A DNA stretch of 64,000 nucleotides from Sanderia malayensis (taxonomy: Eukaryota; Cnidaria; Scyphozoa; Semaeostomeae; Pelagiidae): the NCBI GenBank assembly GCA_013076295.1, contig RQOL01000695.1, forward strand, positions 62,001 through 126,000, given 5' to 3'. The notes under the pieces are model-generated. The model did no database searches, was not told where the DNA came from, and saw nothing but the letters and a program-made list of their open reading frames with translations. Positions 48,305 to 58,420 of this stretch are shown piece by piece (the first letter of the stretch is position 1; every line of letters starts with the position of its first letter). Both the position numbers and the translations under genes were made by a program.

Positions 48305-49561
48305 CTCGTTCAGGAATGACATAGTCGGCTGGAAGTTGAGGAAGGTCAGCATAATTAGTGATCGATTGACCATGTACTTTCAAATTTTCATCAATGTCAT
48401 GTAGACATTGATACATGTGTCGGTCTTCAAAAGCTACGGCCATATCTGGATGATTGAGTTGATCACGCCGTACAAAATCTTCACTCAATGCTTCTTGAAC
48501 ATGTTAAAGAGTGCTGCGATATCAGAAGGTGTTTGAAAAAGGAGTAATGTTGCAAACAACTGTCTCAGTTGTATTGGCATGTTAAAAATAACTGCCTCCT
48601 CCAAACAGCGTATGATTTCAGCATCATCTTCCAAGAGACCTAGAGCTAAAGCTGCGTCTTTGAAGGAATTGCATAGGTTTCCTTCTATCGTGCGAAGATC
48701 TTCAAACGACGTGGCACCTCGTTTATGGAGAAGCAATAGTCTCAGTGCGAATCTTTGCTCACATGGTCGTGGGTGAACTTGATATATTCTGCCTATGACA
48801 GGCATTGTTCTCCGCTGTCTTGCTTTCCATGTTTTGGTGCGCTCGTTGAAAACATAGTGTTCAGGAATTTCGTGATAGAGATATTGGCGTGCAGCCGGGT
48901 CTTGTGCATTCAATTCAAACCAAGACGTCAGTGTGGTTTTTTCATTGATGTTTTGTAATTGTTCGACCCTTCCATTATCCTGAAAGTATACGGTCTGCTG
49001 ATCAGGTAAATGAACATGCAGACGTTTTATAGTGTGACTTTTCTCGTGCATGGAAAATTGGAATATTCTGTGAACAGCTTCGTGTGGTCCAATATACCGA
49101 GCGTTGATGTATTGGCGTACTTCATCGTGCTCAATATCTTGAGGTACTTGCTCCTGCTGTCCTTCGAGAATTTCCACGTGTGCCATGTCTTGTCCTTTAT
49201 GAATATATTTGAAAATATATTTCACGGACTTCACAGTGCTACATATTTCGAGATTAATGTGACACTGATACTTGAGTAGAAGATGGCGATTATGTGGCAC
49301 AACCCATGTATCATCTAGAAGTCGATCTTCCAGATTGACTGGGTGACGACAGCGTCGTCTGTAGAGGGGATAACCATTCGCATTGACTTGTGTTTCGGCA
49401 GTGCGATCTTTCGGAAATCGTCTCTTGCATTTGTTATTCTCCATGCAAACACATCCGGGGTTTATATCACCGCATGGTCCATGTGTCATGTGCTTCAGTA
49501 CTAACTTGTGATATCTTGCATCCTGTGGGTCCGGAATTTCAGCTGATATGAGTCGATCTAC
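48305..49561 (-). pseudogene. Rep C-terminal exon with catalytic tyrosines, copy 2
   Basis: The exon starts after the acceptor at 49562. It contains MTHGPCGD and GCVCMENNKCKRRFPK (cysteine cluster), then KYIFKYIHKG near 49196-49225. This Y-x-x-K-Y arrangement is the two-tyrosine nickase active site of Helitron Rep. The 334-codon open stretch ends early because of the one-base loss near 48495. Copy 1 keeps that junction (MFKEALSEDFVRRD) in frame. The donor is at 48304. Confidence 0.9.
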
Positions 49562-49872
49562 CTGTAGGTTTCGAGGAAAAATATCACATGTAAGCTCTAC
49601 ACATCAAAATGCATTGTGTTTTTACTAAGCAATACAACTGCTGATAATATTTCATACTCAATAATAAATGTATAATAAATCTATCTTTTACTCTATAATA
49701 AATTATTGCTATAGATGTTACCTCTTCAGGTGTTCGTGGTCTATCAGCCTGAGAGAGGAACAGAATCATGTGAGCATGTGGTAGTCCTCTCTTCTGAAAT
49801 TCGATGACATATACATGTGCAACAGTGTGTCCGAGAATGTGCTTGTGAAGTACATCTTCCAGTAGTTCTTGT
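49561..49872 (-). pseudogene. HUH motif segment and following intron, copy 2
   Basis: The HUH metal-binding motif LPHAHM is encoded intact at 49768-49785, preceded by HVYVIEFQKRG, the usual Helitron context. The exon ends TPEE|GTAACATC at 49722 and the intron runs 49721-49562. The downstream exon opens with VDRLISAEIPDPQD. In copy 1 the same motif is frameshifted. Confidence 0.85.
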
Positions 49873-50776
49873 GAATTGGAATGTGTTGTTCCACGTTGAT
49901 TTCATCAGGTTGTGCTGGCCTTTCAATTTCATTATTTTCATTTTCAATATGTGTTTCGGGTTGCATCTGCATTGGCCGTATCTGTTGAAATGAACATTAA
50001 ATGAAATCATTTACATTAAGTTTTTAGTTATTGGAAATTTAAATGTTATTAATATACAGTTCCCATTGATATAAATATACATGGGGACTTATAATTGTAC
50101 ATGTCTGAAATAGGTAAATGGAAAAGGGAGTTGCCTAACTGTAGTTAACTTGTGTAAAAAATTGTGTTTTACCTCATTGTCATTTTGAGCTTGAATTACA
50201 TTAAGCATCTCCACATTTGCCGTTTGTATTGCTGCCGGACCTTCATGATTACGAATCAGAAGGGGTGGTTGCAACTGCATAACCATCGGTGGTACCTGGG
50301 GATGGAAAAATATTGATAATGTGGTTGATATAATAACTGATTTAATTTTGATAGTTTTTAATTACAAAAAGCTGTATAATATATGGTTGACGTGATTGGA
50401 AAAGTTTAGCTGAAATTATCGAGTTGTGTACCTGAAGTTGAGGGGCCAGTGCTGCAGGATATTGTAAGCCAATGTTTATTGGTTGTGGTACTGCTATAAG
50501 TCCATAGTGGGGAAGCATCGCAGGTAGTTGCCATGGCACATGCAATGCCTGCAACTGTGGATAATGAAGTGGGAGTGGTTGATATTCTGGGGCTGGTTGC
50601 TGAGGGTGTTGTTGCTGCAACTGGTGAAGATCATTCACTGCTCCCTGTACCATATTATCAGGTGGTAAATGAGCTGGATGAGGCTGTTGGTTATTCTCAC
50701 GACTTCGGCGATTTGCTTTCCTTACTTGATCGCAGCGCCTTGAGCCGGTGATGCTTTTTCTGGCTTTTTTTGGCAT

Positions 50777-52740
50777 TTTGCGAGAGATGATATCAAAAAA
50801 GGAAACAATGTGTTTTATATGCAACCTAATTTAAGTGAAAATGCTAAAATTTGAAATAAGAGTGATTATTGTGAGCAACTGGATGGGGTTGTTGTTTTGT
50901 GGTGAGCTGCAAGATAAAATAAATAATTTAAAACATAATTGTAAGAAATGTTTGGGATTACTCTTGATTGTTGAATTAAATTATTGGTTATTTAAAGTTT
51001 GCAAATAAAAATATTTGACCACTTTCTCTTATGACCTACATCACTCTTTCTATTGTGTTCTTTAACAACTATAAGGAAAACAGTTTTGATAATGTATAAA
51101 TTGGAGAAGTTAATGATCCTTTTCATTTTTGGAAAGAAAAATGTATAAATCACATTTGATGTAATTGTATTATGAGGCTAGATTTGATTTGCATTATGCA
51201 GTAAATTTGCTTTCTATTGATAATAAATTGTTGCAATTGTTAATACCACTTTAAATATAGTAGCTAAGCTTCAGATTTGGGATATGAATGTACATTACAG
51301 GGTGAGGCATTTAAACATTAATTAAAATAGGCTTTGTATAGGAACAATTCTTGTCACACTCACCCAATATTCTGAGGAATGAACTTGTTTGAAAACCTGT
51401 TTTTACAAAAGAAGAAAGATGTTTTGGATGAATTGATTATCTTGTAAACAGAAAGTTGCCATTGATACTAAGGAATGTTTAACATATTGTCAACTTGTAT
51501 ATTATTATGTTGATAGATTGAGTGAAGAAATGAGAATAAAAGGTCATGCTGAAGTGAAGGAGTGAAATACTTACTTTATAAAAAAACTTCACTTTACTTT
51601 ACTTTGTTAATAACAAAACTGGCTAGACATTAGCCGAGAAACCAGATAACAGAAACGCTAAAAAGCAGATGACAGAAACGCTAAAAAGACAGTGCATTGC
51701 GATGCAATGAAAGACAACGTTGCTTTAAAGAAGACGCTGTCGGTGTAAATAAGGATTGTTTAAAAAAGGTAAATTTCAACATTCAACTCACCAATAACAA
51801 AGTAAAACAATCTTTCTAATAATTTTCTTTCAATATATAGATATTAATATTATTTTCTTTCAATTTCTGACAACGTTAGATGTTGAACAAAAATTTTACA
51901 TTTGCTGTAGCAAGAAAGTAAACACGCAATTGCTATTTGAAATTCGCGCCAATTTGAAAGTTTTGTGGCCTCTATTCGGCGGCGTGCCTCGTTGTTGTTA
52001 TTATTATTCACATGATGATCCATTCGATTCGACAGAAAGGCAGTTGAACACAACAACAGCAAGAGCATGTACTTGGCACCGAAGAGAAAAACGGCCTTGG
52101 TCTTCGTTGATGATGGGGAGAAGTGTGGTTGTGAAGGGAACCTTTAAGTATAAGAAGAAATAATTTGGTAGACTTTATTATGCATGATATCTAGAAATAC
52201 ACCATTTCTCGGACACGTGGAGAATAAAGTACATTGATTTTTGGTGATCTGTTATATCTTCAGAAATATTGCTGCTGGTAAAAATACCAATAATAAGAAG
52301 AGTAGGCCATGGAAGGTTGACAAAAGGTAAGAAGGTTTAATACGTTTTTTGACTTGGTGAACACATGAGGTGGAGGTAATTAATTAATGATTTGCAGTTA
52401 CAATAAATTACTTACATTTATAGACTTCAGGCCACATGAAAAGAACTGAGATGTGCCAACATGCTATAAAGTATATTACATGATTTCTTCTTGTTTTTCA
52501 GGTGCCCAGACATAAAGTGAATGTTTGTGGTCATTCCTTGTGAACATTATTATAGTGAGGTGAGTTCATTTTAAGATTTGTTAATTGAAGATCATTTGTT
52601 CAAAAAGAAGGACAGTGTCTGTTTTGCAGTGATCTTTTTTGAAGAATTACAAAAGTTAGAAATAGAAGCATTACATATTAATATATATAGATACTTACTA
52701 TAGATACTTACATAAATATATACATCAATACATACCCTAT
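50777..52740 (-). mobile_element. Leader region upstream of RepHel, copy 2
   Basis: Nearly identical to the reverse complement of 9420-11214. It includes the tandem ACAGAAACGCTAAAAAG motif near 51645-51700 and a small CATTGC-GAT-GCAATG hairpin. No TATA or initiator can be placed with confidence. The RepHel start ATG is at 50776. An upstream in-frame ATG at 50824 also exists. Confidence 0.65.
51850..52023 (-). CDS. Small Asn-rich ORF upstream of RepHel, copy 2
   Basis: It starts MDHHVNNNNNNEARRR and ends LTLSEIERK. Apart from one Glu/Val change near the N-terminus it matches the ORF at 10103-10276. Same strand as RepHel, about 1.1 kb upstream of it. It overlaps an (ATT)n/(GTT)n microsatellite. 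Product unknown, coding doubtful. Confidence 0.2.
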   Translation of the reverse strand: MDHHVNNNNNNEARRRIEATKLSNWREFQIAIACLLSCYSKCKIFVQHLTLSEIERK

Positions 52741-52749
52741 ATACTATAT

Positions 52750-53330
52750 ATAAATACTATACATAATATACATACCCTACATACATACATACATACATAC
52801 AAACATACATACATACATACATACATACATACATACATACATACATACATACCCTACATACCCTACATACATACCCTACATACATACATACATACATACC
52901 CTACATACATACATACATACCCTACAATACATACCCTACATAGCATACCCTACAATACATACCCTACACTACATACCCCACAATACATAACCTACACTAC
53001 ATACCCTACCATACATAACCTACAATACATACCCTACCATACATAACCTACAATACATACCCTACAATACAAACCCTACATCTTCCCCCCTGGCAGCGCC
53101 CGCCCTGCCGCCCCCCTGAAAGCCGTTTCTGAAAGTTGATAACTTCCCTACAATACATACCCTACAATACATACTTTACAATACATACCCTACAACACAT
53201 ACCCTACAATACATACCCTACATAACATACCCTACAATTCATACCCTACAATACATACACTACATACCCTACAATACATACCCTACAACACATACCCTAC
53301 AATGCATACCCTACAATGCATACCCTACCA
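52750..53330 (-). repeat. (CATA)n, short minisatellites and 5'-region scar of large copy 2
   Basis: (CATA)n with CCCTACATA variants at 52750-52925, minisatellite to 53080, a 67-bp remnant of a Helitron 5' region (CTTCCCCCCTGGCAGCGCC to GATAACTTC, 53081-53147), then a second minisatellite block to 53330 that matches 30020-30205 in unit U4. The abrupt switch at 53147/53148 marks a recombination join. Confidence 0.85.
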
Positions 53331-54051
53331 TACTTCCCCCTGGCAAGCGACCACCCAGCGCCCACCCTGCCGCCCCCGTAAAAGCCGTTTAAAAATGAAT
53401 TTATCAACCTACTTTACAGACACTAAAAGTTTCAAATTAAATTAACGTTGCGAATTTTCGTCCTACAGAACCCACGAAAATATCAACATGAAGCTAATAG
53501 CTTGGCGAACATTAATCGAAAGTATTTGGGTGAAAAAAACAAAGTTTTGGCAGGTTAAAAATTAATTTTCGCTAATGCAAAACACACGCGTGTTGCGTGA
53601 AAATTTCTTGTTTTCCAGCAAAACCCAATCTCGGCTAAAACTGTCCAAAAACAGAGGAAAATCAACAAAACAAAAAAAACAAAGCCATATAACTTTAGTT
53701 CTCGTGTAAATAAACAGTTATCGAAAGTTTAAATGGGGAAAATCGGCCCAGAATGACCCGAGAAAATCAAAATTGTCCTCGTGTTTTGGTTAGGCCCTCG
53801 AGCCGAAAGAAAAACGTGAGGTTAAACAAAACAAAACTCGTGCTGTTTAAAGCAAAAAACAATTGAATAAAGGAAATACCTTGAAATAATTGTCCACACA
53901 TTGTTTCCACAGGTCTTGACAACAATTGACACGTCTTTACAATTGATTTCCGGCAGGTATTCCCGTTTTAACCCAAGCAACTTGCTGCCCGTTCAACTAA
54001 AAAGCACGTGCTTCTCCTTGCTCGTTTTGCATCTCATTAACTCCGTCCTCG

Positions 54052-54064
54052 GAACTTTCTAGAA
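54052..54064 (-). promoter_or_regulatory. Perfect heat-shock element GAACTTTCTAGAA near the Helitron 5' end (representative of 12)
   Basis: The 13-bp string fits nGAAnnTTCnnGAAn exactly. Identical copies lie at 2139-2151, 5607-5619, 8116-8128 (inverse orientation), 24397-24409, 26554-26566, 28733-28745, 30924-30936, 33725-33737, 37982-37994, 56723-56735 and 63388-63400. Where both ends are present it sits about 250-290 bp inside the 5' terminus, upstream of the leader ORF. HSF trimers bind such triplets. Binding here is inferred from sequence alone. Confidence 0.6.
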
Positions 54065-54209
54065 AGTCGGAACACAAAATGGGCCATAACTACCGAACTG
54101 TTTGGAGTAGAAATTAGCCACATACTTTACTTTCATCAGCACAAAGCAGCGATCTTTTTGATACCAATTTGCACCCTTATTGATCCCCAGAAAAAAAGCC
54201 TTTGTGTTC

Positions 54210-54300
54210 ACAACGAAATTCCTTTGATCCAGTTGTTCGGTCGAACGTCGATTGTTCAAGAAACAATAGCCCATTGTTTAGAGTCGGCGTGTCACGTGTC
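54210..54300 (-). promoter_or_regulatory. CACGTG E-box and CATTGTT cluster near the Helitron 5' end (representative)
   Basis: Within about 120 bp of the 5' terminus every unit has CACGTG about 25-45 bp in (here GTGTCACGTGTCGACG) and several ATTGTT/ACAAT motifs in alternating orientation around GGTCGAACGTCGATTGTTC. The motifs match bHLH and SOX-type core sites respectively. The diverged unit U7 keeps CACGTG and three ATTGTTT copies although most of its 5' region has changed. Confidence 0.4.
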
Positions 54301-54322
54301 GACGTAGATTATATAATAGAGA

Positions 54323-56996
54323 CTAGCCGGGGGCACTCGCTTCGCTCGCTTCCCGGAGCCCCCGAAGCAACAAAAGTTTAATGTGGTTGGCGCGCTTCGC
54401 GCGCTGCATTCGCTGGCGCTCATGCCCATACATACAGACATAAATACATAAATACATACATACATACATACATACATACATACATACATACATACATACC
54501 CTACATACATACATACATACATACATACATACATGGGCCGGGTTCGGTTGCTTCGCTCCCTCCCCGGAGCCCGTCAAGTAGATAAAGCTTAATCTGGTTG
54601 GCGCGCTTCGCGCGCTGCATTCGCTGCCGCTCATGCCGATACATACATACATACCCTACAATACATACCCTACAATACATACCCTACAATACATACCCTA
54701 CAATACATACCCTACAATACATACCCTACAATACATACCCTACTATACTATAAATACCCTACAATACAAACCCTACAATACATACTCTACAATACATACC
54801 CTACAATACATACCCTACAATACATACCCTACAATACATACCCTACAATACATACCCTACAATACATACCCTACCTACAATACATACCCTACAATACATA
54901 CCATACAATACATACCCTACAATACAAACCCTACAATACATACCCTACAATACATACCCTACGATACATACCCTACAATACAAACCCTACAATACATACC
55001 CTACAACACATACCCTACAATACATACCCTACAATACATACCCTACAATACATACCCTACAATACATACCCTACAATACAAACCCTACAATACATACCCT
55101 ACAATACATACCCTACATAACAGATCCTACGATACATACCCTACAATACATACCCTACAATACCTAACCTACAATACATACCCCACAATACAAAGCCTAC
55201 AATACATACCCTACAATACATACCCTACAATACATACCCTACAATACATACCCTACAATAAATACCTTACAATACATACCCTACAATAAATACTCTACAA
55301 TACATACCCTACATAACATACCCTAAATAACATACCCTACAATACATACCCTACAATACATACCCTACAATAAATACCCCACAATACATACCCTACAATA
55401 AATACCCTACAATACATACCCTACAATACATACCCTACAATACATACCCTACAATAAATACCTTACAATACATACCCTACAATACATACCCTACAATACA
55501 TACCCTACAATACATACCCTACAATACATACTACGACGCAACATTTCTAAAGAAAGTAAAGGTGGGAGCTCGAATCTTCCCCCTGACAATCGACCGCCCT
55601 GCGCCCACCCTGCCGCCCCCCTGAAAGCCGAAGGTTGATAGCTTCAGTGTGAAGTTTGAAAAAAAAGTTGCCTTCAAAAATTTAATCAATCCTGGAAAAT
55701 TTAAACTCAATCTCTAATAAAAATTATATCAAACTGTAGCTAAGAAAACAGCAAATCCGATGAAAATATTCACATTTCTTAACAGTGTTGTTTTGAATTT
55801 TAAGAGAGTATTTAGTGCAGCCCAACACGAAAGCCGTGAAAAAATTTATTCATCAGCCAACTTTAAAAACACAAAAATTCCCCTAACTTGGTCAAAATTT
55901 GTCCATTTTAACTCAAATTACACCAACATGAAGGTGATACCTTGGCGAATAAGTATCGAAAGTACTTGGGTGCATATGAAAAGCTTTTCGCAATTTTAGT
56001 TGTACATTTTTGAAGTCCAAGACATGATTTTCTTCATCAAAAATAGCCGTGAAATCAAACCCGTGCAAAAAATAGCACTTCAAACACGATTCACCAACTT
56101 TCAAATTCAATTAACGTGGCGAATTTTCGTCCTACACAACCCACGAAAATATCAAAATGAAGCTAATAGCTTGGCGAACATTTATCGAAAGTATTTGGGT
56201 GAAAAAAAACAAAGTTTTGGCAGGTTAAAATTTAATTTTCGCAAATGCAAAACACACGCCTGTTGCTTGAAAATTTCGTGATTTTCAGCAAAATCCAAAC
56301 TCGGCTAAAACTGTCCAAAAACAGAGGAAAATTAACAAAACAAAAAAAACAAAGCCATATAACTTTAGTTCCTGTGTAAATAAACAGTTATCGAAAGTTT
56401 AAATGGAGAAAATCGGCCCAGAACGACCCAAGAAAATCAAAATTGTCTTCGTGTTTTGGTTAGGCCCTCGAGCCGAAAGAAAAACGTGAGGTGAAACAAA
56501 ACAAAACTCGTGCTATTTAAAGCCGAAAACAATTGAATAAAGGAAATACCTTGAAATTATTGTCCACCAATTGTCTCCACAGGTCTTGACAGCAATTGAC
56601 ACGTCTTTACAATTGATTTCCGGCAGGTATTTACGTTTAAACCCGAGCAAGTTGCCGCCCGTTCAACGAAAAAAACACGTGCTTCTCCTTGCTCGTTTTG
56701 CATCTCATTAACTCCGTCCTCGGAACTTTCTAGAAAGTCGGAACACAAAATGGGCCATAACTCCCGAACCGTTTCGAGTAGAATTTAGCGGAAAGCTTTA
56801 CTGTGATCAGCGTAATGCAGCGATCATTTCTATAACCATTTCCACCCTTATTGACCCCCAGGAAAAAAGCCTTTTTGATCACAACGAAATTCCTTTGATC
56901 CCATTGTTTGGTTGAACGTCGATTGTTCAAAAGACAATGGGCATTGTTCACAGTCGGCGGGTCACGTGTCGACGTAGATTATATATATAGGATAGA
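54323..56996 (-). mobile_element. Non-autonomous Helitron unit U9 (2.67 kb)
   Basis: 5' end at 56996 (TCTATCCTATATATATAATC), 3' CTAG at 54323-54326. It has two modules (one internal, starting CATGGGCCGGG at 54533), a minisatellite 54641-55530, and a long-type 5' region with heat-shock element 56723-56735. TATCGAAAGT occurs three times, at 55954, 56183 and 56389. The leader ORF stops with TAA three codons before the donor. Confidence 0.75.
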
Positions 56997-57300
56997 CTAG
57001 CCGGGGGCACTCGCTACGCTCGCTTCCTGGAGCCCCTCAAGTACAAAAAGTTTAATGTGGTTGGCGCGCTTCGCGCGCTGCATTTGCTCCCGCTCATGCC
57101 CATACATACATACATACATACATACCTACATACATGCATACATACATACATACATACATACATACATAAATGAGCCGGGTTCGGTCGCTTCGCTCCCTCC
57201 CCGGAGCCCGTCAAGTAAACAAAGCTTAATCTGGTTGGCGTGCTTCGCGCGCTGCATTCGCTGCCGCTCATGCCCATACATACATACATACATACATACA

Positions 57301-58090
57301 TACATACCCTACAATACATACCCTACAATACATACCCTACAATACGTACCCTACAATACATACCCTACAATACATACCCTACATAACATACCCTACTATA
57401 CATACCATACAATTCATACCCTACAATACATACCCTACAATACATACCCTACAATACATACCCTACAATACATACCCTACATAACATACCCTACTATACA
57501 TACCCTACAATTCATACCCTACGATACATACCCTACAATACATACCCTACAATACATACCCTACAATACATACCCTACAATACATACCCTACAATACATA
57601 CCCTACAATACATACCCTACAATACATATCCTACATAACATACCCTACAATACATACCCTACATAACATACCCTACAATACATACCCTACATAACATACC
57701 CTACTATACATACCCTACAATACATACCCTACAATACATACCCTACAATACATACCCTACAATACATACCCTACAATAAATACCTTACAATACATACCCT
57801 ACAGACATACCCTACAATACATTCCCTACAATACATACCCTACAATACATACCCTACAATACATACCTTACAATACATATCCTACAATAAATTTCCTACA
57901 ATACATACCCTACCATAAATACCCTACCATACATACCCTAAAATACATACCCTACAATACATACCCTACAATACAAACCCTACAATACATACCCTACGAT
58001 ACATACCCTACAATACATACCCTACAATACATACCCTATAATACATACCCTACAATAAATGTATAACTACATACCCTACAATGTATTGTA
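57301..58090 (-). repeat. 14-bp minisatellite left of the LINE
   Basis: ACATACCCTACAAT units with ATAACATACCCTACTAT variants. The last unit before the LINE is degenerate (TACAATGTATTGTACAGG). Confidence 0.9.
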
Positions 58091-58420
58091 CAGGAGGTTG
58101 TCATCGTAGAGGACGGACGTGTTTTTTTTCGGGATAGAAATATACATATCAAATCGAAATTTTTCATATTTATGTTGAACTATCAGATCAAATAGCTGGC
58201 TTACTAATTAAACTGATTATTATTTAAAATCACGCACGCTGGAAACGTCGAAGGCAACAACTTTGTGAAAGCGAAAGAAGTTTATTTGGCGAGCGAGCTG
58301 CCTATTTTGGGCCTAAGTGGCCTAATTTCAATTTTGGCGCGAAAATTGCTTAAAAGAATACCAGTCGCAAGTTTCATCAGTCTGCTTTCATTTTAGCTGT
58401 AGATAAAGCTAAATATTTAA

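Larger units (their letters stand above)
46592..50776 (-). pseudogene. Helitron Rep-helicase (RepHel), copy 2, internally deleted
   Basis: Exons: 50776-50432 (starts MPKKARKSITGSRR), 50295-50173, a hybrid exon about 49980-49722, 49561-48305, 48148-47118, 47011-46592. Introns have GT/AG ends. The hybrid exon joins the third N-terminal exon directly to the end of the Rep exon. Against copy 1, bases 17478-19472 are missing and the fusion is out of frame. A one-base loss (TTT to TT) near 48495 breaks the Rep-helicase linker. The stop at 46592 follows [10 protein letters not shown], a typical Helitron C-terminus. From 49785 down to 46592 the catalytic parts are otherwise readable. Confidence 0.9.
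39894..54322 (-). mobile_element. Complete large Helitron, copy 2 (14.4 kb)
   Basis: The 5' end is at 54322 (TCTCTATTATATAATC) and the 3' CTAG at 39894-39897. In transcription order: short-type 5' region 54322-53331, minisatellite, a 5'-region remnant (53081-53147), (CATA)n to about 52750, leader 52740-50777, RepHel gene 50776-46592, 3' flank 46591 to about 41740, 3' subterminal block 41740-40043, hairpin module 40042-39894. It is the only large copy with both ends in the window. The 2-kb deletion upstream of HUH makes it non-autonomous as read. Confidence 0.75.

Noticed and set aside
55000..55130. tRNA or small RNA genes in GC-rich hairpin modules
   Set aside because: The stems lack A/B boxes and cloverleaf arms. 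They are explained as Helitron 3' hairpins. No tRNA was recognised anywhere by eye.
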